From: Brachypodius melanocephalos
Taxonomy: Eukaryota > Chordata > Aves > Passeriformes > Pycnonotidae
Assembly: GCA_013398615.1 (NCBI GenBank)
Contig: VZSR01001479.1
Span: forward strand, 14,622,065-14,686,064
Direction: 5' to 3'
DNA length: 64,000 nucleotides
The notes beneath the pieces were generated by a model. That model searched no databases. It saw only the letters and a list, made by a program, of their open reading frames with translations, and had not been told where the DNA came from. The position numbers were made by a program, and so were the translations under genes. Positions 38,570 through 49,900 of the stretch are shown piece after piece; the stretch's first letter is position 1; each line of letters opens with the position of its first letter.

Positions 38570-38660
38570 CGCCCGCTCCACCGCCCATTGGCCGTTCCGC
38601 TCGGCCCCGCCCCGCCCCGCCTCGCGGGTGACGTCACCGCCCCGGAGCTCCACGTGGAGC
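38570..38660 (-). promoter_or_regulatory. MCFD2: MCFD2 core promoter in CpG island
   Basis: Read towards MCFD2 (minus strand) the order is as follows. A CCACGTGG E-box palindrome is at 38650-38657 and a full TGACGTCA CRE at 38629-38636. Tandem GC boxes (GGGGCGGGGCGGGGC) occupy about 38605-38620, and a CCAAT box is at 38587-38591. There is no TATA box. The surrounding CpG island covers about 38130-38760. This is the layout of a housekeeping promoter with CREB/ATF and USF-type input. Confidence 0.7.
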
Positions 38661-38766
38661 CCTCGCGGCGGCGCAGGTGCGGTGAGGCCACGCCCATCGC
38701 GGCGCGGGGCGGGGCGCGCGCGGCTAGGTGTGCTCGCGGGGCTGCGGGTCCCGATGGGTGGCGGGT

Positions 38767-39108
38767 CATTCATGAACCAGCGCTATGTGCTGTGGCCAAG
38801 GAGGTCAGTGCTGTCCTAGGGTGCATTAGGAAGAGCTCTGCCAGCAGGCTCAGGGAGGTGATCCTGCCCCGGTACTCAGCCCTGGTGAGGTCACATGTGG
38901 AGTTCTATGTCCAGTTCTGGGCTGTTCAGTACAAGAGAGACATGGAGCTCCTAAGTGGGTCCAGTGGAGGGTAACAGAGATGATTGAGGGACAGGAGCAT
39001 TTCTCTTGCCAGGAAAGGCTGGAGGAGTTTGTCCTGTTCAGCCTCGAGGAGAGAAAACTGAGAGGGCACCTTATTAATGTATACAAGTATATATATATAT
39101 ATACATAC

Positions 39109-39142
<34 letters not shown>

Positions 39143-39460
39143 ATACCTACATATACAGTGTACGCAAGAGGGGGGTGCCAAGAGGATGGAGCCACACTCT
39201 ATTGAGTAGTGCTGAGCAAAATGACAAGAGGCAATAGGCAGAAACTGATGCACAGAAAATTCTACCTGAACATGACCAAGAACTTCTTTGTTGTGTGGGT
39301 GACTGAGCATGAGAACAGATTGTCCACAGATGAGGAGTCTCCATCAATGAAGATATTCAGGAACTGTCTGGACACAATCCTGTGCCATGTGCTCTAGGAT
39401 GATCCTGCTTGAGCAGGGGAGCTTGGACCAGATGACCCACTTACAACCTGGCCCTTTCTG
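38767..39460 (+). mobile_element. CR1 LINE between the two divergent promoters
   Basis: A CR1 3' portion begins near 'CATGAACCAGCGCTATGTG'. It runs through 'GGGTGCATTAGGAAGAGCTC', 'GGTGATCCTGCCCCGGTACT', 'TACAAGAGAGACATGGAGC' and 'AGGAAAGGCTGGAGGAG'. It ends near 'CTGCTTGAGCAGGGG' and 'TTGGACCAGATGA' at about 39440; the usual final tail is lost or replaced. It is interrupted by the TA-rich microsatellite at 39087-39157. The copy starts almost at the edge of the MCFD2 CpG island, which makes a spurious 233-codon frame across 38273-38974. Confidence 0.85.
39087..39157 (+). repeat. (TA)n/(CATA)n microsatellite inside CR1
   Basis: About 70 bases of alternating TA with interspersed ACATA units, placed where the CR1 sequence reads 'AATGTATACAAGTAT'. 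It appears to have expanded from that short TA-rich motif of the element. Confidence 0.95.
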
Positions 39461-39829
39461 GGTGTTGTGGAGTCTCGACAAAACCCCAGCCTTTGGTGCA
39501 GAGAACTCCCTCCTAGAGGATGCATTGGATGGATCTCACTGGTGATACTCTGGGCAGAACATAGAAGGACTGCAATGGCAAAGCTGGTGGCAGTGTGGGC
39601 CAGAGCATGTCCCACTCCTAGGGCAGTCCCCGGCTGCCCATGCTTTGGATACATCCCTCTAGCCCCAACCACGCCATGGTTCCTACCCTGCTGCTCGAGT
39701 GAGAACTGCTGTACCCGTTCCCCAGTGCCCACTGCAGTCTGTGTGTTCTGTGCTTCCCCTCACACCACACGCCGTAAGTCTCACTGTTTCCATATCTGAC
39801 ACCTACACAGCCACAGCTTTGGCCTCTCG

Positions 39830-40960
39830 AGGTCACAACCCTCGAGCAAACCGCGGCCCGGGGGAGCTGGGGGAACTTTTGGCCCGTTCCTCACGCATCG
39901 CCCGGGTGTCTCGTGCCGAAGTTACTGCTGGAAGGGGCGGTGGCCGTGGGGATCAACCGGCAGAGAGCCCTGGGGTTCGGGTGGCTTCCGAGGGCGGCGG
40001 TGGGGAACAGCACTCCCGGCCCGTCTCGCCCAGCAGGGGAGCGAGGGGCCATACCGGCGGTGCCGGGACAGCGGCCGCCAGTGCGGGACGCGGGTCCGTG
40101 CCCGGGCGTCAGGCGAGAGGCGTCAGGGAGCGGCGGCCATGGCGGACGCGCCGCCCCCGGCCGCAGCCCTCGGGCAGGGCGTCCCGGCCGCCCCCGCCCC
40201 CCAGCACCTGGCGGATCCGCGGCCCCGGCGGCGCCTCCCGGGATCTGCCGCCGGGGACTCCCCGCGGGCCGGGGCGGGGCGGGTCCGGCCCGGCGCTAAG
40301 ATGGCGGCCAAGGGTTCGCACTCGCACGTGAAGCTGGAGGCGGAGATCGAGCGGTGCCGGGCGGAGGGGCACTGGGGGCGGCTGCGCCACCTCGCACAGC
40401 AGCTGCTGCCGCCGCGGCCCCCGCGCAAGGCGAAGGCGGCGAGGGACGCTCAGGACGCGGGTAAGCGGCGGCGGCGGCAGGGGGCGGGCGGAGCGGCCGC
40501 CGGTACCGACCCGCCCGGGCGTGGGGCGGCTGCGGGGCCGGCTGCTCGCTCCCTGCCACCGCCCGTTCTCGGCAGCCCCGCGCCGGTGGGCTGGCGTGGG
40601 CGGGAGCTGCGGCCGCCCCGGCTCCCGGGCGTGGGCTGGGCAGCGCCGGTTTGCGGGGCGTCGTCTGCTGTCCCGTGCCTGCGCCCCGGCCCCGCAGCGG
40701 GAGGCCAGGAGGGATGCCTGGGAGAGGCGGCGAGAGCTCAGGAAACGGCGCTGGGGAAGATCACGCTGCGCTTCCTCTTCGTGTCAGCGCTGCCGAGCCC
40801 GCCGGGCAGCGTGGGGCGGCTGCCGAGCGCTCGGGATGCCGCCCCCGCCGCAGTCAGCGCCGGGGCGCAGGTGGCGGCTGCCCGGCTCCGAGCCCACCCT
40901 GGGTGCAGCCAGCCCGTTTGGGCTGCGGCCAGGCCGCCCCCGTTTAGAAAGGTCTCTTCA
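39830..40960 (+). promoter_or_regulatory. TTC7A: TTC7A CpG-island promoter
   Basis: About 1.1 kb of GC-rich, CpG-dense DNA covering the upstream region, exon 1 and the beginning of intron 1. A GGGGCGGGGCGGG GC-box cluster lies at about 40271-40283, directly before the ATG. No TATA box is visible, so several start sites are expected. The many long open frames here on both strands are due to the lack of AT-rich stop codons. Confidence 0.8.
40301..40460 (+). CDS. TTC7A: TTC7A exon 1 (coding part)
   Basis: ATG at 40301 in strong context (A at -3, G at +4). It encodes MAAKGSHSHVKLEAEIERCR, AEGHWGRLRHLAQQLL and a proline/arginine/lysine-rich end. The donor GTAAGC follows at 40461, phase 1. This start is chosen because the human protein begins MAAKG. 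The frame is also open upstream to an ATG at 40139, 54 codons earlier. Confidence 0.93.
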
Positions 40961-43900
40961 GCTTGTCGATGCGTGTCATGCTGGTTTCTTCTTGCCCCCT
41001 GCCCAGCGCTGTTCTTGGGTGGGTTACTTGTGGTGCCCTTGTGTTACTTCTCTCCATTTCCTAGGGGCACTGCTTGACTTGAAGGCTTTCACATATAAAA
41101 CAGGCTTCTTAAATAGCAAGTATATTAGTTTTGTTTTGTTCCTGTTGCAACACACTGATTTGCTGCCTTTTAAATTATTATTTTTTTTTTAATCTTTTGT
41201 AACAAGTGAGGCAGGATAACTCAGTCGGAGGTCAGCAAGTAAGTTGTGAACAGGATCTGATGATACCCGCAGTAGTGGTACAAAGGGTTCTGCTACTGAA
41301 GTCAGAAGAGCTGCTTCTGGGAATAAACCCCCTTCTTTAGGGCAGTGTGTCCAGAATACGGCCCTAGTGTTGAAGCTTTCTAAAGTGCTTTAAACTTCAC
41401 AATGGGAACCATGATGGGGGAGATGTTGGTAGTTTAATTCATGTTTATTTTTGAGGCTTTCCAAGTGTTTACATGATGCAGAATGAACCTTGTGCTGAGA
41501 ATCCTACGGCCAACCTTTGAACTCTAGTCAGGTTTCAGCTGTGTTTTCCCAGGTGCAGAGATCACCATGCACTTTGGGGGCATTAGTAGTTGAAAAGTTC
41601 ACAGTAGTTTCTTTCCTTGTAATTAAGAGCTATAACAACAGTATGATTGCTGTAAAAACATGATTTGTTAATTTGTTGCTATGTCATCATAACTTGCTAG
41701 TTACGAAAGAGTAATGCTTTGTTATTGCTACAGAGTTTCTTTCAGCAGGTTCTGTGCTTCTAAAAATTATTGTGTGTTTGGATGGGATTTTTTTAACAGT
41801 AGTATTTGCTTTGTGAGGTTGTATATATTTATTTCTTAATTGTCTATGATCTTACCTAGTTCCTTGCATTTGATTAAGAGATTAATGATTACCAGAAAGC
41901 ACTTCATTTTGTAGAAATGATTGCATGCAAGTTTGAGGGGAATGTACTTGAACCCTTACACTTTTATGTATTTGCAAATGAGCAAGAGGAGCTATGGTTA
42001 TAATTTGTAGTGTGGTTATAATATGTAGCTGAACACTTAGACCACAACAACAAAAAAAGTCTGAACCGCCACACAGCTGATTATTATATGCTGTAAGTGG
42101 TGTATAGGTAGAAAGTGGGCATAAGGTGCTTCCTGGACTGAAAATACAGAAGTAGGTACACTACCGTGTTTCACTCATTCTCAAATTTCAAACTTTATAA
42201 CATGGAGTATATATCAAATGTCTGGCTGGACTGTTTGGTATTCAGAGATTTCCTTACCTGGCTTGACCCACTAGTCTGCTGATGGAGGTCTGTTGGTATG
42301 AATGATGGAACTGCAAACATGGGCCTGTCGTGTAAGAACTCTGAGTACTCTGGTAGATGAAACTTTTTTTTTCCAGCATGATTGCCACACTTAATGATGC
42401 CTCGTGCTGTATCCATTGCTGCTACCTGTGTTTGAGTGTCTCTTCTGTGGAACTGGGAACAGGGATGGATTTTAATTTAGAAAGAGTTTTATGTGGCATG
42501 TTAATTACAGCAGAGGATCATTCCTTGTGTGTCTTTAGTAATGGATGCGTAGAATGGATATCATTTATCTTTTAATTTTTTTTCTGTAAACTTTCAGGAA
42601 AGTTGTAAAAGTTTTTGATACAGTTACTGCTATCACTTCTCTGTAGTCTAAAGCATTCATTTCATGCTTGTACCTTTGTAAATAAAGCATCCACTGAAAT
42701 ATTTGCTAAGTTTGGTCTTAGACTTTTGAAAATGAGTTTTGTGATGAAAATTCTTAACTTATATTAGTGACAATGTAAAAAGGAATGGTGCTGCCAAAAT
42801 TAAAGGATTAAGAAGGGAAAATCTTCAAGTTACAACAAAGTGGTGTTTCATTTTTCCACACAAAACATAGTGTTTCCACTAGATAGAAGTTAGTGGAACT
42901 TTCTTTTTGTCTATGTGTTCTTCATTATCCCCTCATTTGAGTTTGTCTATCTCAAAGGTGTGTTGTTTTGGTTTTGTAATTCTGTTTATCATCAGTATGG
43001 CAATAAGCAATGTTTCTTGTTGGTTGGTGTGTGCTTTCAGAGGACCACGGGAGTTTGCTGCTTGCAGAGGCTCTGCTGGAGGAATGTTTGAAGGAAAACT
43101 TTGCCAAACTGAAGGACTCCATTCCACTGTCAGAGAAGAGTGAGCCCAAGCTGAGTGAAGCTAAACGGTATCTGACCAATATCTTAAGCAGAGGGAAACT
43201 AAGAGTAAGTGGGCTCAATCGTCATAATTCCTGTCAACTGTTTATTGGTTATTTATTATGATTGCTAACCTGATACAGGGTGTGGGTGTTGCCTGTTTGT
43301 GTCCATGAATGTGCAGTGCTATAGTGTAGGTGATACTAAGAGACTGATAGTTCCCCTAGGCAGGATTTTATTTTGTGAGACTTGCTTTTCCATAGGTAAA
43401 GAAAGTACGTGCTGCAAGGACATATCCTCTTTCTTTTTTTCTAATTGGGAAGAAGCAGGATAAATACTTAGAATTTCTCTCGGGTAGTGGGGTGTGGCCA
43501 CATAAGTGTGCTGTCAGGCCAGCGCAGCTGAGTGACCTCCTGCTGCTCCAGTTCTGAGAGAATTGTGCTCAACTGGTTAGCCCCTGATTGGAGAAAAATC
43601 CTGACAAGGTGCTGTCAGGAACTTAAGGTTGTATTAGGAGGACTACAGCCTTGCCCTGCTTTTGGTGTCTATTAGAGAAGTAATGCTTTTTATTTTGTTT
43701 TGTGATCTGGGTGTGTGGCTGGTAGCTGCTTGTCGACTCAGTTGCAAAGCTTTAGGAGGATTTTAATACTCTGCTTTGATGCCTGCTGCTTTATTGGTGT
43801 CCTTTGACATACAGTTGCATAAGTATGTTAAGATGTAAATGAACTACAACAGTCTGTTCTAGACTTGTATTACTTTTGGTGCTGAAATTGCCAGGCTAGT

Positions 43901-46900
43901 TTAGTTGGGTTGTAAATGTGTGTTACACTTTCACAATGCTAATTTTCAATGAGCAAGGTCAGCCTATTTAGAGCATAAAATGGAGGGAGTAAGGAAGGGG
44001 AGTCTGTCCAACCCTCTTTCTTTATAGTTTAGCCTCATTAACAGTCAGAACTACTGAATTCTTCCAGTTCCTTGTGTGTAGTTTGGCTGCAGGAATTGCC
44101 ATTACTGTTTCTTTGCTAGTGGTGACAGTAGCTTACTGATGCAGTATTGACTCTGTGTTGATTGCATGTACTTAAAACATGGGTTTGAGGGCTTAGGAAC
44201 CTTTTCATGCTTTCCAGAGGGTCTGAACAGATGTGCTTTACTGAGGTTCTGTTATATATGTTTTCAATCCTTAAACAAAATGAATCTTAGAAATAGCAGG
44301 TGTGCTTTCTGGTTTTTTCACTGTTGCATGAAAATTGTTTGACAACTAAAGAAAATTTGGAAGTTTTCTCACTCTTTAATTAAATATATGGAGGAGAGGG
44401 AAGCACTTGTCTAAAAAGCGATGTTTATTGTCTAGTTTAAAAGCAGGGGCTTTTCTTAGTGTGTGTGTGTGTGTGTGTGTAGGTAATTCTGACAGTGCCA
44501 GCCTGTTATGTGCTCTTTGTGGCTGGTGAATCTATAGGGCAGGTCAGCTGAGCCCAAAGAGGTGGCTTACAAACTGTTTTTCAAAACTGAGCTCCAGAGT
44601 GGTTGCCTGACCTTCATTGCCTATTGCTCTCATGAGCTTAACCCCTGCAGTTGTGAGAGGAAAGCATTCTGAACCTGCCTAATTTGCTGTGGAGTACTTC
44701 ACTCTTCCTGTCTGGTATTTCACCCTGTAAACACTTTTTCTCTCCTTGCTCCATTTCAGCCAAAGTATATGACAGAAGCTATGCTGATCCTAGGAAAGCT
44801 TCATTATGTGGAGGGATGCTACAGAGATGCCATCAGCATGTATGCAAAAGCAGGAATTGATGACCTTTCAAGCAAAGATGAACCTCTGTATGTGCTGCGT
44901 TTGATAACTGAAGCCTTTGTTATTAAAGGTAAAGGACCATGTATGTATATTTGAAATATGCTAGTTTGAGGTTGAAGCTATTTTCTCCAAATGATTTGGT
45001 TGGAGCAGGATTAGGGCAAATATGTATGCTGTAGAAAATCCTACATGGTATGGTCTGTGTAGTTTCAAACTTAAAGGCATTATGGAGTCTTAGTCCATGG
45101 TTTTTAAACTTGGATGGCTTGTAAAGAAAAGCTTAAAATTGGAAATCTTGTGGTAACTCTTGGCTGTAAGTCAGCAACATGCTTGAGCTTATGTGTCCAT
45201 TTTGGGAAAATCTAAATCAAGCCCTTGGCTGAATGGGGGCCTATGCTTTCTCTTAGAAAGAGTTCATCTACTTATACATTTCAGTGATTTCTGTGAATTA
45301 AACAACAACGATGTCTCCAAGTTTTAAACTTTGGACTAACAGAATATGTGCTTTCAAAGCAGGTAGTATATTTTTGCAATGCATGTCACACAGTATCAGA
45401 CCTTATGTACAAACAGGAATCTCTCCTCCCCCTTGTAATTACAGACATTGTTCTGTTTGAGAGATTCTAATTAAAACTACCTCTGTGGGTAGTGAAACTG
45501 CATTTCCTTTTTGAGTGGGGGAAAGGAAGACCCTTGTCATTTTTTGACTTGGGGGGAGAAAAAGATCAGTAATCTTCTCCTTCATTTGCTTTCGGTTCCT
45601 TTATAAATGTTGCTCAAGTACTGCTACCTATCTACTGCTTTCTACTCTTTTCAGCATGTCCACCAGCTAATTAGGTGAATGAGAACTCTGATGATCAGAT
45701 ACCTTCAACTGGTATGTAAAAGAGTGAAACCAAATCAACCCAAAATACTGTTTGACTGGGCTGCTAGTATTACTGATAATAATTCGAGTCCTTCTGCTTT
45801 TTTTTGAAACCTTGTTTTTGCTGCTTTGCTTGCTTTTATTTTTGTTTCTTGTGGTACTGATCAAATCTGCTTCATTAATGAGCTTTTGTGGAGCAGGACT
45901 AATTTCCTTGTACCTCACACTGACACTTGCATGGCGCAGAGGAGCAAGTAGTTGCCAGTGCATTCTCAGCAGTGTATTTGAGAGCAGCTCCTGGTGCTCT
46001 CCAGAGTCTGAAGGAGATGCACTGTCCTTATTGCAAACCAGATATGACCCTTGGTGAGTGTAATGATAATGTGTGTGTGGAAACTGATGGAGTAAACCTG
46101 TTTTTATAAGACTCCTTGTATTGTGTTGACTGCCTAACTTACACATGAAGATGCTGGAGGTGTTTACCTCAGAATGTCCAGCAATTTTTTGGTTTCTTTC
46201 CCCATGTGGTTTAGCATGGAATGTAAATACTGTGTTACTCCTGTAAACCATATGGAGTGTCTGCTGTTGCAGAGAACCTCTGTGCTGTTACAGTTCCACA
46301 GTCTTTACCCTCCATGATGATTATTTTCTTATTACCTAAGATACCAAGAATATAGTAAGCCATTCAGAAAATGGCAGAAAAAAGTCCAGCAGAGTGGAGC
46401 TTGTCCAGCTGAGTTTGGAGAGGGCACTCACTGCTAGCATCACTGTTCCCTCATGCCATGTTCCTTCAGCCTCCCACTCTTACTTTTGCACTTTGTGCAG
46501 GTAGCTATGGCAATAGCAGTGTAGATTTAAGTTTTTATTTTAAAACATTAGTGTCCAGGCTGCATCTGTAGGGCAAGTAACAATATGGAGTTGAATTTTT
46601 AAAAATTCATTGATACTTTATGCCAGAGATTTTTCTTATTCCATTTTTAATTTGGTACCTCTCCAGAAATTATGTTGATCTGTACTACATTACTGCCTTT
46701 GGTTAAACTATTGATTGTTTATGCAATCTGAAACCTTCTTTAAAGATGCTCTTCAATGTTGCTGGTAGTAAAATTTTTGCAGTTTAGGGCTGTTTAGGCA
46801 AATGTCCTGAAAAGCCACAGTCCATTTCTGTTTCAAGGCAGAAGTTAGGTTCCCCACTTAATTTCTTGTTCACATTTTCAGAAATGGGAGAAAGTGGTTG

Positions 46901-49900
46901 GTTTAATAGAATATCTCTGTTCATCCAGCATTGATTAAAGCAGCAGAATTTTGTATCACCTCATAGTGTGAACTTGAAACTACCTCGGTTTTGTGTAGAT
47001 AATACTGCTGAGTTATACCCGTATGCAGAATTGCAGCATAGGTTCTCAAGCATTCAGGATTAGGCTGGAAAGGTCATGGAAGAAAGAACAGTCAAATAAA
47101 AGGCTTGGTTGTTTGTTTCGTTTTTTTTTGTTTTTTTTTTAATGTTGACACCTATCCTTCTAATGTTGGAAATGAACAAAAACATAACAAGAGAGATGTG
47201 GGATATGGTGGGAGGAGTTGCACAGATAAAACCAGTTGTAGAAATCCAGCAAAACCAATTTTCCTTCCTTAGAGCACCTTTTGACTTCTGCAGCACTGAA
47301 GGCCGGATGTTGAGCTAAATCTCTGGAGCCTTTTTCTGGGGATCCACAGCATGTAGTAGGTTCATATTACAGTAAGAGGCAGTATGGATTTGCATCCTTG
47401 TGTTTGGGTTGAAGAAATTGAGCAGGGAAAAAAATTCTGGCTTGCCTTCTCAGTAAACTTCCAGTGTCAAGAAGTAAACACTGAAGTTCTTGGTCAGTGT
47501 GAGGGCTTGTGCAATTGACAAGTCACAGGAGAAATGACAGAGAGAGCAAGATTCTCCAGTGTCTCATCTGACTGCTGCTTCCTGTCCTGTTTCTAAATCC
47601 CTTCATTGTGAGGAGACAAGTTTTGTGGGTGCTGTGAGTGGAGCTCTGACAATGGTTTGATTTTTCATTATGACTAATTTTAACTTCTGTGATTGGTTAA
47701 TAGGTGGTTGGTTTGTACTTGCCTCCTTCCTCCCCATCCTCCATCAAGTCAATCCCTCCTTAAAATTTTGCCTCTGCTCAGTTCACGTTACTGCTGGTAA
47801 TCTCTGTTGCAAGCAGCTCTGTGTTGCATAAAACAGTATTGAGTAAGCAAACTTTGCTTCTAATTCAGTTGGGACACACTGTGGCATTGTTACCTGGTGG
47901 TGTCCATTTGAAACAGCAAGCAAAAAAGACTTCAGAGCAAAATGTGTAGCTGTCAGAGCCCATGGTTTCTCTCTGTTTGTGCTTGCTGCAGAAACTGCAG
48001 ATATCTCTCTCTTTGAAAGGAGTAAATCTTCCTGGTAGTAGGTGAGGCCACAACTTAACCCTTACAAAGCACTGTGTAGCTCTGGCCAGGGCTTCAGCAT
48101 ACCTAAGTTCCAAGAAAGAGGCATCTGTGGTGTGGCAATGTTTGCTGTGATGCTGAGAGCAAGATGAAAGCTGCTTTAATTGAGGCAGGCTGTTGCCAGC
48201 CTGGGTGATGGACAGGCAGGCAGGGCTCATGTGTCCTGTGGGTCCTGTCTTTGTAGTGACTGAGAGAGGCTTTGGCTTGTGGTCAGGGATGTCAGAGCTG
48301 CTGCAGGGTGAGTCAGCCCGGTGCTGAGGAGCTCCCTGTGTCTGTCTGGCCAGGCACTGGGCTTCCTCTACCTGGAGTGGGGTAGCCTGGAGATAGCTAC
48401 CTATCTATATTTGTGCAACAATGCCACAGGATTGCACATGGTATCTAGATTCTAGATGGATTTCTAGGCAGTTAAAGCTGTAAAAGTGCCATTGTCTGTT
48501 TTGCTCCTTTTCTCCCTGTAATTTTTGTAATTTAGTCATTTTTGTGTTGTTATTGGCCACTTCACAACTCAGGGTGGGTTTCATTTCTGCAGCTTCAGTC
48601 TGGTCTCTCTGTAGAGTCAGAAGTTGGCTGTTCTGGGGTGATTCATCACCTCTCCAAGTGGTGATGATCACACGGTTGATGTGAATGCTGGTGTACAATA
48701 CAGCCTCCTCTCTGGTGACTGAGAGAAGCCTGTGGACTAAGTTGAGACTTATCCCTTGTAATTTTGTTTCTAAGTGGTTTTGTTCTTTAGGTTTTGGGGT
48801 TTTTTAACTTTAGAAAAGACATCCATTTTATCAAACGGCTACAGTGTGAGCTTGGTCTTTTTAGATCTTTGGTAAGATGTGGAAGAGAACAAGGTGATAA
48901 TGTGTCTGTAAGAAGCCTTGATCATAGTCTGCATTTTATTGTAACAAATCCAACCACACGTCATATCTACGAGGAAATGAGACTGCGTTAGTGCTGTGGT
49001 TCAGAGCTATCTGTGTTTTGTTCTTGGACCCATTTTAGTCATTTAAAGGTGTTTAAGATCTGTGGTGGGACACTTGAAAAACCAAAGATAAAATCTTGAG
49101 ACAAACGTTGCTGGATTGAGCCGCTGATCTTTAGAGCTCTCCTAAAAGCTGTGAGTGATATTTCTGAAAGCAAAACCTTGAAACTACCATGTGGGGGTTT
49201 TTCCTAAGTTTGATAATGATAAACAGCCTGGAACCTGCTTCCAGTGTCCTGGATTCAGCACATCTTGTTTTGGATTGTTTTGTGTTTGTTTGGTCTTGGA
49301 ACAAATTGTTGAGCTTACGTGTGTTCCTGTTTCTCTTGTATCTTTTAAGAATTCAGTGGTAATGAGATCTGTATGCTTGATAGTGTTCTGCTTTCTGCCT
49401 GTGTGTAATGATTGTCTTGGGTTTCTAATACTGGAAGTGGTTGTTTGGAGATTCTGGTGGTGTTCTGAGTGGAGAACGTTGGTATCACACAGAGATAAAC
49501 AGAAAACCTGACCTTTTACTTAGCTGCTTTGAGAACTATTTGCTTGGTTTTAATCATGGTTTTAAATTGACCAAGTGAAGCCTCAAAATTTGAATAAACC
49601 CTTAAACTTCTTAGTGATTGTTCTGCTTAATTACTTTCTTATTTTGTTAGCTTGCACTACTGTTAAAAACAGTAGGTTTGCATACAGTAAATACAAGCTT
49701 GGTATTAAAATTGTTCATTCTGATTCTAGCTAATCAGAGAATGTATCACATGCTTGCTCATATACTTAATTGGAGTCTTTCATTTTGACATTTGCTTGTG
49801 TGTCATCCATTTTTCTAATATAGTTTTCTACATAAAGAATAATTTCCTAGGTGAGATTGTATTCAGTTGCTTTTGTTTGAAAATTAAAATAAAGTTTAGA

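Noticed and set aside
38140..38974. Open frames of 209 (minus) and 233 (plus) codons near the MCFD2 promoter
   Set aside because: They lie in a CpG island where stop codons are rare, overlap on both strands, and the plus frame runs into a CR1 element. The compositions are alanine/proline/arginine-rich with no domain.
40139..41077. 312-codon plus-strand frame across TTC7A exon 1 and into intron 1
   Set aside because: Only 40301-40460 (and possibly the upstream extension) is real coding sequence. After the donor at 40461 the frame is GC-rich intron read-through.
40521..41192. 223-codon plus-strand frame
   Set aside because: Lies wholly in TTC7A intron 1 within the CpG island, with arginine/alanine-rich chance translation.
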